From contig JAWKLJ010000001.1 in the NCBI GenBank assembly GCA_041392805.1, positions 1,426,001 to 1,490,000 of the forward strand: a DNA stretch of 64,000 nucleotides, read 5' to 3'. Source of the stretch: Saprospiraceae bacterium. GTDB taxonomy: Bacteria > Bacteroidota > Bacteroidia > Chitinophagales > Saprospiraceae. The translations under genes were made by a program, and so were the position numbers. The notes beneath the pieces are model-generated. The model saw only the letters and a list, made by a program, of their open reading frames with translations. It had not been told where the DNA came from and did no database searches. Positions 1 through 8,094 of the stretch are shown here, one piece after another (positions within the stretch are counted from its first letter, which is position 1; each line of letters opens with the position of its first letter).

Positions 1-269
1 GAGCCGGGATTGAACAAGTTTTAACAATTCCTCTGAGTAGACTTGAAGCCTCAGGTGAAGCCTGGGATGTACCCTTCCAGGTCAATTTCCACCCAACACC
101 TGTGGAAATAACTATTATTGGTAGCGCATTGAGCTCGGGATCTGCAGGAATAGTATTTGGCGAAGTTGACCAGGGAGATGACCGAAGAAACCGTAGTGAC
201 CGTACAAGAGATGCCCATCGTGGATTAGAAGAAAAAGAAAGGGTTACAGGTAGATTATCTGGGCGTTAG
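1..269 (+). CDS. C-terminal end of an unidentified protein (truncated by window edge)
   Basis: An open frame (third frame of the window) enters from the left edge and stops at TAG 267-269, giving 88 visible residues. The visible part holds a beta-rich stretch (DVPFQVNFHPTPVEITIIG), then a polar, strongly charged tail rich in R, D and E (DRRNRSDRTRDAHRGLEEKE). No family is recognised. Because DUF4157 effector-type genes follow on the same strand, it could be the end of another such protein, but nothing visible proves this. The frame is open and coding-like to the edge; the start lies outside the window. Confidence 0.6.
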   Translation, partial: AGIEQVLTIPLSRLEASGEAWDVPFQVNFHPTPVEITIIGSALSSGSAGIVFGEVDQGDDRRNRSDRTRDAHRGLEEKERVTGRLSGR

Positions 270-327
270 AACACACTATACAGGAATCCTGACGATGTGA
301 TTTCTTTTATTTAAAAACATAATAATT

Positions 328-762
328 GTGAAGGCATTGATTTTTCAAACAGCATTGTTTAGCATTTTGGGTTGTTCGTCAACAAAAGTTGAACCCGAAA
401 TACATTTGATACCCCAAGGTTACAAAGGCCTTGTTATAATAGATTTTGGCATAATCAATGGCACGCCTCCAGAATATGAGGGTGATTTCAGGATTTATAA
501 GATTCCTGAGAATGGGAAGCTCAAAACACAATTTCAAAGTAACCTCGGAGTGAAACCTCGGGACAAAAACCTTTTTTTTCAAATAAATCCAAATGGACAA
601 AGGATTCCTTTGACTCATTTTTCTGATAATGACCTTTCTCCTGAAACTATGGTAGTCAGCAATGTATATGTGGTAGGAAATTCCTATCATTACTTTATAG
701 ACGAATTGCAAAAAATCGATCAATATAAAAACCCGGCGATAGAGGAATCTCCACGACAATAA
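328..762 (+). CDS. Small lipoprotein, DUF6843-like
   Basis: 144-residue protein starting at GTG 328. The N-terminus is a short hydrophobic segment ending in a lipobox-like ILGC (Cys about residue 16), so it is probably a lipid-anchored envelope protein. After the Cys, the pattern IPQGYKG..II.F, then YEGDFRIYKIPENG, resembles the small DUF6843 family, whose members are short lipoproteins of unknown function. The DUF assignment is from memory of the motif and needs a profile search. A poorly coding 160-bp gap follows it. No function is claimed. Confidence 0.65.
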   Translation: MKALIFQTALFSILGCSSTKVEPEIHLIPQGYKGLVIIDFGIINGTPPEYEGDFRIYKIPENGKLKTQFQSNLGVKPRDKNLFFQINPNGQRIPLTHFSDNDLSPETMVVSNVYVVGNSYHYFIDELQKIDQYKNPAIEESPRQ

Positions 763-924
763 ACTAAGGATACTAACCTATGAAGGAGAAAACTACAATT
801 CAAAGTCGAATGGAAGTTTTATCACCGAAAGTGTCAAATCGAATTCTTTTTGCTAGCATAAAATCCTAAACCGAAAATAAATAAATCTTGTGAAAACAAA
901 ATTTTAATAATAAACTCCAAATCC

Positions 925-2325
925 ATGACAACAGAAAAAGTAACCTTATCGAACGTCTTAATCTGGAATCGCCTAGCCTGCGATGCTATTTATTACACCA
1001 AGAAGCCGCCTACCTTGGCTGCTAGGTCACTGGCTATGGTTCATACCGCCATGTATGATGCCTGGACCGCTTACACAACTACTAAAGAGCTGAGTACCAC
1101 TTGGGGCGACCGCTTTCAGCGGCCCGATGTAGAGTGTACCTGGCAAAATAGGGAAAAAGCCTATGGTCATGCAGCCTACACTGTACTTGAATCGCTCTTC
1201 GGGGCGGATTTACCTGACGAGCATAAAACGATGTTTAAACAGAAAATGAAAGATTTTGGCTATAACGCAGGAGATAAATCGATAGATGTCACCACCCCTC
1301 AGGGGATTGGAAATCTCTCGGGAAAACTCGTTCTGGAGTGCCGCAAAGGGGACGGTTCTAATCAAGAGAATGCTTATTCGGATTATTCGGGATATAAACC
1401 TGTTAACCCACCACCACCTGAACGAGTGAAGGTAATAGATCGTTGGCAGCCACAGCTGGATGATGACCACAATCCACAACAATTTATGACCCCTCATTGG
1501 GGCTTGGTAAAGCCATTTGCATTGACTTGGGGCGGCCAATTTCGACCCGAACCACCTGCTGAAAGTGATAGCATTAAATTTGAAAATCAAATCAAGGAAA
1601 TCATTCAGTTTAGTAAAGGCTTAACAGAAGGACAAAAGTTGAGCGCTGAGTATTGGGCGGGTATGCACGAAGATCAATTCGAAGATAATTCATGTCTAGA
1701 TAACCATAAATATTGGACGACTCCCCCAGCACAATGCTGCCGGATTGGGCATTATATCGCAAAGAAAAATGGTTTTCAAAACACCTATGCTATTAAATTT
1801 TTCTTCGCTTTGACCAATGCTTTGCTTGATGCGAGTATCGCAGCTTGGGATGCTAAACAACATTATGATTATTGCCGTCCGGAAGGTGTAATTCATGAAT
1901 TATATGATGAAAAAACCTTCAAAGCCTGGGGTGGCCCTTGTCGTGGCGTAGTAGAAATGGAGGGAGAGGGTTGGTACCCTTACCTGTTGAATTCACCACC
2001 TTTTGCAGAGTATGTATCAGGACATAGCACTTTTAGTCGGGCTATGGCAGAGATTATTACCTGCTTCTGTGGCACCAATGCTTATGGAGAAGAGGTGATT
2101 ATTCCTGCCAAAACCTCAAAGATTGAACCAGACTGTACACCCGCTTTGGACTATAGACTTTACTGGCGCACACTGCATGATGCAGCGGACGATGCAGGTA
2201 TGTCGCGTCGATATGGCGGCATTCATTTCGAGGATGGCGATCTGAGGGGTAGAGAACTGGGGAAAAAAGTAGCGCTATCCGTATGGGCGAAAGTCACCGA
2301 TTACTGGGCTGGGAAGTTAGATTAA
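925..2325 (+). CDS. Vanadium-dependent haloperoxidase / PAP2-type phosphatase-like protein
   Basis: 466 residues. The vanadate/phosphate-binding signature of the vanadium haloperoxidase-acid phosphatase superfamily is present in order: K311 x6 R318-P319, then V364-S365-G366-H367 (PSGH-type, with V in place of P), then S427-R428 x3 G432-I-H434. The N-terminal helix AARSLAMVHTAMYDAW is typical of the bacterial long-form members. These enzymes oxidise halides with H2O2 or hydrolyse phosphoesters; the sequence alone does not say which. No signal peptide is visible, so the protein appears cytoplasmic or is exported by a non-Sec route. The ParA gene follows 10 nt after its stop, suggesting co-transcription. 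Family call is firm, activity open. Confidence 0.85.
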   Translation: MTTEKVTLSNVLIWNRLACDAIYYTKKPPTLAARSLAMVHTAMYDAWTAYTTTKELSTTWGDRFQRPDVECTWQNREKAYGHAAYTVLESLFGADLPDEHKTMFKQKMKDFGYNAGDKSIDVTTPQGIGNLSGKLVLECRKGDGSNQENAYSDYSGYKPVNPPPPERVKVIDRWQPQLDDDHNPQQFMTPHWGLVKPFALTWGGQFRPEPPAESDSIKFENQIKEIIQFSKGLTEGQKLSAEYWAGMHEDQFEDNSCLDNHKYWTTPPAQCCRIGHYIAKKNGFQNTYAIKFFFALTNALLDASIAAWDAKQHYDYCRPEGVIHELYDEKTFKAWGGPCRGVVEMEGEGWYPYLLNSPPFAEYVSGHSTFSRAMAEIITCFCGTNAYGEEVIIPAKTSKIEPDCTPALDYRLYWRTLHDAADDAGMSRRYGGIHFEDGDLRGRELGKKVALSVWAKVTDYWAGKLD

Positions 2326-2335
2326 ATATAGGTTC

Positions 2336-3106
2336 ATGCATATCATATCAGCGGCGATTCAAAAAGGAGGCTCAGGCAAAACAACCACTGCCTTAAATCT
2401 GGCAGCAGCCTTGAGAGATCAGGGCAAGACCTGCCTGCTGGTTGATTTGGATCCGCAAGCTAATTTATCGCAATCCTTGGGGGTTCAAGATGAGTTGGAG
2501 CCTAATATTTATCATTTGCTAAAGCAAGAAGCATTTGGTAAACCCATCAGGGTAGAAGAGGCTATTTTAGAAAAGTCAGGGCTCGATTTAATTCCTTCTT
2601 CCTTAGAATTGGCTAGTGCAGAATTAGAATTGGTCAGTGTTTATGGCCGGGAAAAGATCATGAACCAAATGTTACAACGACTTGACAGGCAGTACGATTA
2701 TATTTTTATTGATTGTCCGCCTTCCATAGGAATACTAACCGTAAACGCCCTGGTAGCCAGCCAATATATTTTACTTCCCCTGAATGCCGAGTTTTTATCT
2801 TTTAAAGGTGCCAAGAGCTTTTTGCGGCATTTAGAGTTGGTCAAGCGACTAAATAATGAGATAGCTGTTTTGGGCTTCGTGTTGACAAAATTCGATACCC
2901 GTAAAACCATGAACCAGGAAGTCCGTGAGCAGCTACGGAAGGAATTCGGACCTGATACGGTCTTCCAAACCTACATCCGCTCCAATATCGCCCTAGCGCA
3001 AGCCCAGGAACAAGGGATTGATATTTTTTCTTTCAAAAAAAACGCCAATGGCGCACAGGATTATCGACAGTTGGCAACGGAGTTTTTAGCCAAAATCGCT
3101 GAGTGA
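2336..3106 (+). CDS. ParA/Soj-family ATPase (orphan)
   Basis: 256 residues with a deviant Walker A KGGSGKTTT (K10 to T18), the LLVDLDPQANLS switch region near residue 37, and Walker B-like IFIDCPPSIG around residue 125. This is the MinD/ParA fold, an ATP-dependent dimer that patterns DNA, protein complexes or organelles. The length matches Soj-like proteins. There is no ParB and no parS-like palindrome next to it, so it is unlikely to be the chromosomal partition pair. It sits 10 nt after the haloperoxidase-like gene and about 115 nt before the DUF4157 cluster on the same strand. A role in positioning the cargo system is possible but is only an inference from position. Confidence 0.85.
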   Translation: MHIISAAIQKGGSGKTTTALNLAAALRDQGKTCLLVDLDPQANLSQSLGVQDELEPNIYHLLKQEAFGKPIRVEEAILEKSGLDLIPSSLELASAELELVSVYGREKIMNQMLQRLDRQYDYIFIDCPPSIGILTVNALVASQYILLPLNAEFLSFKGAKSFLRHLELVKRLNNEIAVLGFVLTKFDTRKTMNQEVREQLRKEFGPDTVFQTYIRSNIALAQAQEQGIDIFSFKKNANGAQDYRQLATEFLAKIAE

Positions 3107-3221
3107 TTAAGCGTAAAGGCTTGGAATGGGTATCATCACCAATACCTCTTCAGGGCGTGGCGCCCATTGTTTCTCAAATAATTGAAAATTGCAAGTGATA
3201 AAATATATGATAGCATAAAAA

Positions 3222-5624
3222 ATGAAGGCCAGCGATACCAAAACCACCACCACTGCTCATCAGCTCCAAACCAAAGGAGCAGCGCAGCAGCCTTTCTTCC
3301 AGAAGGAAAGCGGAGATGGTATTTTGGCTAATGGCAAATCTTCCTTTTTTAGTCCGAGTAGTGAAAATGACAAAGACCAGCAAGCTTTTTTCAAGAAAAC
3401 TACTCCGCCTCCTTTTGTGCAAGCCAAGCTAACTATTGGCCAGCCCGGTGATAAATATGAACAAGAAGCCGATCGCACCGCCGATCAGGTCGTCCAGACC
3501 CTTTCGGAAAATAAGAGCCAGCCCCAAACGCTTTCTGAATCCATATTGCTTGGGACGATTTCCAGAAAACCACTTTCTATCACCCCCATCCAGCGCAAAT
3601 GTGCCGAATGTGAAGCAAAAGAGCAGGAAGAAGCGGCGCCAGACCAGGAATCCATCCAGATGAAGCCCATCTTCGAAAGCAATGCGGAACCACCGCCAGA
3701 AAACATAGAAGAAGGAAATGGCCCCATTCAACGCAAATGCTCAGCCTGCGAGCAGGAAGAGCAAATCCAGCAGAAGGCTTCTAATGCTGTAATCCCTCAA
3801 GCCTCCAGCGACCTGGAATCTCGACTCCAATCTACCAAAGGAGGAGGCAGTCCGCTGCCAGAAAACACTCGGAGCCAAATGGAAGGTGCCTTTGGAACAG
3901 ATTTTAGTTCAGTGCGGGTGCATACCGACAATTCGGCGGTACAAATGAACAAAGAACTGGGGGCGCAGGCTTTTACGCATGGCTCGGATGTTTATTTTAA
4001 TGCGGGGAGGTATGATACAGGTAGTAAAGGAGGGCAGCATTTGTTGGCGCATGAGTTGACGCATACGGTGCAGCAGGGGGGAGGGATTAATGCGAAAATG
4101 ATTCAAAAAAATGGAGAGGAAGGTCATTCAGCATCAGAAAATGAAGCAATTGAAGGAAATACAGTCCCTGATGGTACAGCAGTAGAAGAAACACACTCCA
4201 CTGATTGTCCTCAATTGGTTCCTCCTTATCCGACCGAAGAACATACAGGAGAAGCTGAGGGTGAAACTTCTATTTATGAAGAGCTCATTGGCATGGGACT
4301 ATCAGGAGGCTTCTTAGGCGTTTATGCTGCGTTTGGGTTGGCTGGTAGAGCACTTTGGTTATTACTTCCTGATAGTCTGAAGGTTAGAATTATCAATTCC
4401 GTTTTAGATACTGCAATAACAGGAGCATATCTGCAGCGTGTTATTGGTGGCTATCTTCCAGGAGGCTTTTTGAATGAGATATTCGGATCTATTCTTATTG
4501 GTTTTTATAAGGCGTTAAGAAACCTTCCAGATGAACAAAAACTATCCATGTTCCACCGACATATGCGAATCGTTTTAGGTGGAGATTTAACCTTTACCAT
4601 CCACTATCTGAAAGGAATAATAATGGGTTTTTTCCTGGATGGATTAGTAGGTATTGTTCAGATGGTCATAGATATTATCTGTTTTATCCCTCGAATTATT
4701 AATTTCTTCACCTCCTTGACCAATTTCATTAGAAATATCCCTAATGAATTAGGAGCCCTTGCTATTTCATTGAATAGTATGATGGCAGAGATCGGTAATT
4801 TTCTACAAAATGGGATACAGGAAATCAAGGATTTAATTAGCGATCCTTCCAGAATTCATGCATTCTTTGATTCCATTAAAACCTCAATCAATGTCGCTGC
4901 CGAATCTATTGGTAGAAGTGCTGCACTAGCGTTTGTTCGTTTCATGAATAGATCAAGTGCTGCACTAGGTGAAATTGCTGGTCGTATTGCTGGTCAGGTA
5001 ATCTTTGAAGCAGTTTTGATTTATTTTACAGCAGCTGTTGGAGCAGGAGTAACCGCAGCCAAAGCAGCTATTCGATATATTGGTCGCTTCTTAATGAAGA
5101 TTGGACAATATATTTTTAAAATTATAAGATCTATAGGACGAGTCTTGAAATTTATCAAAAATGCCCTTAAGAGTGCTATGCAGTTCCTCACACGGATGTT
5201 TAGATTATTGGCTCAAAAAGCGAGACAGGTTATTGATAAGATTTTAGATATCTTTATAGCGTTTAGGAGGTATTGTAGGCCGGGGAGTGTGATTTGTGAT
5301 GTTTTACTACAAATAGAAAGAAAAATTGTAGGTACTCAAGGGCTTGCACATTCTTTTGATAGACACGCTGCTCAGTGGTTTGGTAGACCAGTAGGACGGA
5401 GTTTTATTCCTCAGTGGCAAAGTCTAATTGAAAGGGCAACCCGAAGTAAACAGGTTTTTAGATGGCATACTGGTAACTCTGCTACCGTCGGACATTTAGC
5501 AAGAATTGAAGGTAAATATTTTTTGGTGCAATTCTTTGCTGATGGACCAAGGGTTGGTGAATTGGCAACAGCTTTTGTTCCAAATCAATCACAGCTTTCA
5601 CAAATACTTAGCTTTTTAAGGTAA
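3222..5624 (+). CDS. DUF4157 (eCIS-type) polymorphic toxin-like protein
   Basis: 800 residues without a signal peptide. An N-terminal disordered region carries the AKLTIGQPGDKYEQEAD signature of DUF4157 proteins, then two QRKC-x2-C motifs (C127/C130 and C173/C176). The DUF4157 domain follows, with SPLP.NTRSQME, a FNAGRY motif and a zincin-like H277-E-L-T-H281. Residues about 350-620 are hydrophobic and hold several membrane-segment-like helices. Residues about 695-800 form a compact C-terminal domain with H710-S-F-D-R-H715 and an RWHTGNS motif, read here as a toxin domain of unrecognised class. Base composition shifts to AT-rich after about 4085, exactly past the HELTH block. The next gene starts 2 nt after the stop and is a candidate immunity gene. 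DUF4157 proteins are known associates of extracellular contractile injection systems. Confidence 0.85.
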   Translation: MKASDTKTTTTAHQLQTKGAAQQPFFQKESGDGILANGKSSFFSPSSENDKDQQAFFKKTTPPPFVQAKLTIGQPGDKYEQEADRTADQVVQTLSENKSQPQTLSESILLGTISRKPLSITPIQRKCAECEAKEQEEAAPDQESIQMKPIFESNAEPPPENIEEGNGPIQRKCSACEQEEQIQQKASNAVIPQASSDLESRLQSTKGGGSPLPENTRSQMEGAFGTDFSSVRVHTDNSAVQMNKELGAQAFTHGSDVYFNAGRYDTGSKGGQHLLAHELTHTVQQGGGINAKMIQKNGEEGHSASENEAIEGNTVPDGTAVEETHSTDCPQLVPPYPTEEHTGEAEGETSIYEELIGMGLSGGFLGVYAAFGLAGRALWLLLPDSLKVRIINSVLDTAITGAYLQRVIGGYLPGGFLNEIFGSILIGFYKALRNLPDEQKLSMFHRHMRIVLGGDLTFTIHYLKGIIMGFFLDGLVGIVQMVIDIICFIPRIINFFTSLTNFIRNIPNELGALAISLNSMMAEIGNFLQNGIQEIKDLISDPSRIHAFFDSIKTSINVAAESIGRSAALAFVRFMNRSSAALGEIAGRIAGQVIFEAVLIYFTAAVGAGVTAAKAAIRYIGRFLMKIGQYIFKIIRSIGRVLKFIKNALKSAMQFLTRMFRLLAQKARQVIDKILDIFIAFRRYCRPGSVICDVLLQIERKIVGTQGLAHSFDRHAAQWFGRPVGRSFIPQWQSLIERATRSKQVFRWHTGNSATVGHLARIEGKYFLVQFFADGPRVGELATAFVPNQSQLSQILSFLR
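4038..4078 (+). repeat. DNA-level homology block, copy 1 (end of DUF4157 domain)
   Basis: 41 bp encoding the HLLAHELTH-T-QQ end of the DUF4157 domain. It matches 7316-7356 in the second DUF4157 gene with only two differences, although sequence upstream and downstream has diverged. It sits exactly at the junction between the shared domain and the variable C-terminal region, so it could serve as a recombination site for exchanging C-terminal domains. Confidence 0.8.
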
Positions 5625-5626
5625 TT

Positions 5627-6394
5627 ATGAAAATAAAACTTCCTGAGCCACCATTATTATCTATGAGTTTTTACAGAACTAATATAAAAGAAAGCATACT
5701 TCTAATGGAATTATTAGCGTGTGCTCTAGATATTGGTGCTAAAGTAATTGGTGAAGTATCTTATTGTGAAGGGATCGACATAAAAAAAAAGAGATTTGCA
5801 AGTATAATGGATTTGGGAGTGCCGAGTTATAAGAATCTTTCAACATTAAATGAGATAATGACTTTTCAAGAACAAGAAAATATAAATATTATTAATATAC
5901 CACTTAGAGGTATACTAACGAATTGTCAAGCTGATTTTATATCGGTTATTCCAATTTCTGAAGAGGCAAAAAACATAGATACTCATCCTGTAAGCTGGAC
6001 TACAAGTGGAACTTGTTTTGAATTTTTTGATCCTTATTTCAAAAAAGCAAGTGGGTTTGGAGACAAAATATATCAAATATTTAAGATTGCTACCCAAAGG
6101 ATAGATCCGGTCTATGCCTCAATAAATACTGAGTATTATCTTCCTTGTCTTACAGATATTAAGATAGATGATAAATCTATGGCATTTCAGGACTTTTTTA
6201 TAAATTCAAAGTACTTCTCTAAGGAAAAATTAGACGAGCTAAAGAATGTTTTATTTGATTACTATTGTGAAACCTTAGAAAACGGAATTTATTTTTCTAG
6301 ATCACCTTTTTTTAACCCAGAAAAAGTAGAGGTTGATGGTACAATCTCCATGTATAGATCAGCGGAAGTTGCTAGGCTGCTGATTAGCAAATGA
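5627..6394 (+). CDS. Candidate immunity protein for the preceding DUF4157 toxin
   Basis: 255 residues, no signal peptide, no recognised domain. The start is 2 nt after the toxin stop, a spacing typical of toxin-immunity pairs and suggesting translational coupling. The gene is clearly more AT-rich than the genes around it (many aaa, ata and aat codons), as is the toxin's C-terminal part, which fits joint acquisition. The protein is mixed alpha/beta and acidic overall, with aromatic-rich segments such as FEFFDPYFKK. The immunity role is inferred only from position, composition and the polymorphic-toxin layout. It could instead be a loading chaperone for the toxin. Confidence 0.6.
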   Translation: MKIKLPEPPLLSMSFYRTNIKESILLMELLACALDIGAKVIGEVSYCEGIDIKKKRFASIMDLGVPSYKNLSTLNEIMTFQEQENINIINIPLRGILTNCQADFISVIPISEEAKNIDTHPVSWTTSGTCFEFFDPYFKKASGFGDKIYQIFKIATQRIDPVYASINTEYYLPCLTDIKIDDKSMAFQDFFINSKYFSKEKLDELKNVLFDYYCETLENGIYFSRSPFFNPEKVEVDGTISMYRSAEVARLLISK

Positions 6395-6502
6395 ATCTAA
6401 GTGATATAATTTATTACTAGGATATCTGATAATTCACTTTGAGGAGGTTTAGAAGTTAAGAGCATCAAAGGTATCTGAAACAAAATTATGATGATAACCT
6501 AA

Positions 6503-8068
6503 ATGTCAAGGTCCACCATGAAATCAATATTCCGCCGCCACCGCAACCCCCACCAAAACAACGAACAACAGGAAAAGCCCTTCTTCTCCAAAATAAAGGA
6601 TAGGGAGGAAGGTCCTGAAAAAACATCCTTTTTCAAAGCTGGTAGTGCTGGGTATAAAGGAAGTTCCATTCAAACCAAACTGGCGATTGGCCAGCCGGGC
6701 GATGTCTATGAGCAAGAGGCTGATGCAGTAGCCGATTCAGTGGTTAATCATTCACCTGCTCAGCCAGTGGTACAAAGACAGGAAATCAGTTCGGTTCAAA
6801 GAACGACCCTAGCCACTCCGGTAGAAGATGAGCGATTAGGAACAGCTGAAAGTCGAATGGAAAAGGATAAACTGATACAGGAAAAACCAGAAATACAGCA
6901 GATGGAAGGGGAAGAGGAGGAGCCTGTTCAAATGCAGGAAGGAGAGGAAGAAGAGGTTCAGATGCAAGAAGAAGAAGAGGAACCCGTTCAAATGATGGGA
7001 AAAAAGGAAGAAGAAGCGCCGGTTCAGAAGATGGAAAAAGAGGAAACAGTTCAAACCCAAACCAATGGTCAGCCGGGCTCACCGACTTCTTTAGGTGCCA
7101 AACTCAAATCGTCTAAAGGGAAAGGCAGTCCGCTACCCGCCCAGACCAGATCAGAAATGGAAAACTCCTTTGGAGTCGATTTCAGCAAGGTGAGGATTCA
7201 TACAGATAGCCCGTCCGTAGCTATGAATCGCCAATTATCTGCCCAGGCTTTTACAAATGAACAGGATATTTATTTCAATTCAGGGAAGTTTGATCCGGAA
7301 TCGAAAGCAGGAAAACATTTGTTGGCCCATGAGTTGACGCATACGATGCAGCAGGGAGGAGGGGAGATAAAAAGAGAAAAGATTGGTACAGCCTTTTCCC
7401 ATTTAACGGGTTCTAAAAGTTCATTTAAAAAGATAACAGGCACTTTTGACGGTAGAGATTTCTCCCTCTTTGGAGACGGTAAATCTATAATGACGGTAGC
7501 TGCTCAATCAGGTAGACCCTATTCTGTAAAAGAAAAAGATGCTAAAGCTTGCGGAGGTTCCACCAGCGAATCCTACATGAATAACCCAAAATATGTAGGA
7601 ATTACGGATAACGGCCCAATTCCGGAAGGAGAATACCAGTTTAAGGCCACCCAAATGGCTACTTTTAACCAGGCTGAACGAAATAAAATGCTTCTGGGTG
7701 GCACTTTTACTGATCCATTTGGGCGTTCTTTACATGGCGGCGATTGGGGCTCAGGGAGAGTAGCATTAGCGCCCATAAAGATCTTGCCTGGCCCAAAGGG
7801 ATGTGGTAATACCAGTGCGAGAAGTGGCTTTTATTTACATGGGGGTATTATGCCAGGTTCTTCAGGTTGTATTGATGTGGGGAATGCTGGATTTGATACT
7901 GTAGTTCAACAGCTCCAAGGATATAGAGGAAATATTGTTGTTAAAGTTAAATATACCCATGGCGCTCAAGATGTGGGGATAATTGATCGGGCTTTAGGTC
8001 GATTCACTTATCCAGAAGGAGAGAACCCTACTGTTTTAGATAGGATTAAATCCATTTTTTCGGATTAA
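6503..8068 (+). CDS. DUF4157 protein with C-terminal Tlde1/DUF2778 L,D-transpeptidase-like domain
   Basis: 521 residues (ATG 6503; an in-frame ATG at 6518 is possible), no signal peptide. It carries the QTKLAIGQPGDVYEQEAD signature, then a low-complexity stretch (residues about 130-185) of repeated EEEE-PVQM units, then the DUF4157 domain with H276-E-L-T-H280. Residues about 310-505 look like DUF2778/Tlde1: NNPKYVGITDNGPIPEGEY, then H446-GGIMPG-S453-S-G-C456-I-D458. Tlde1 effectors of type VI secretion systems cut or exchange D-amino acids in peptidoglycan stems through this Cys/His pair. Here the same catalytic module sits on an eCIS-type carrier. No immunity-like gene follows; the AAA+ ATPase starts 26 nt downstream. 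Cell-wall attack is inferred from the family. Confidence 0.85.
   Translation: MSRSTMKSIFRRHRNPHQNNEQQEKPFFSKIKDREEGPEKTSFFKAGSAGYKGSSIQTKLAIGQPGDVYEQEADAVADSVVNHSPAQPVVQRQEISSVQRTTLATPVEDERLGTAESRMEKDKLIQEKPEIQQMEGEEEEPVQMQEGEEEEVQMQEEEEEPVQMMGKKEEEAPVQKMEKEETVQTQTNGQPGSPTSLGAKLKSSKGKGSPLPAQTRSEMENSFGVDFSKVRIHTDSPSVAMNRQLSAQAFTNEQDIYFNSGKFDPESKAGKHLLAHELTHTMQQGGGEIKREKIGTAFSHLTGSKSSFKKITGTFDGRDFSLFGDGKSIMTVAAQSGRPYSVKEKDAKACGGSTSESYMNNPKYVGITDNGPIPEGEYQFKATQMATFNQAERNKMLLGGTFTDPFGRSLHGGDWGSGRVALAPIKILPGPKGCGNTSARSGFYLHGGIMPGSSGCIDVGNAGFDTVVQQLQGYRGNIVVKVKYTHGAQDVGIIDRALGRFTYPEGENPTVLDRIKSIFSD
7316..7356 (+). repeat. DNA-level homology block, copy 2
   Basis: 41 bp nearly identical to 4038-4078 (two substitutions), again ending the DUF4157 domain and immediately preceding an unrelated C-terminal domain. 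Confidence 0.8.
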
Positions 8069-8094
8069 CTAGATAGTTTTTAAAAACCCTTTAG

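Noticed and set aside
780..869. 29-codon frame (MKEKTTIQSRMEVLSPKVSN...)
   Set aside because: Too short, no homology clue, and no distinct ribosome binding site; it lies between the lipoprotein and haloperoxidase genes without other support.
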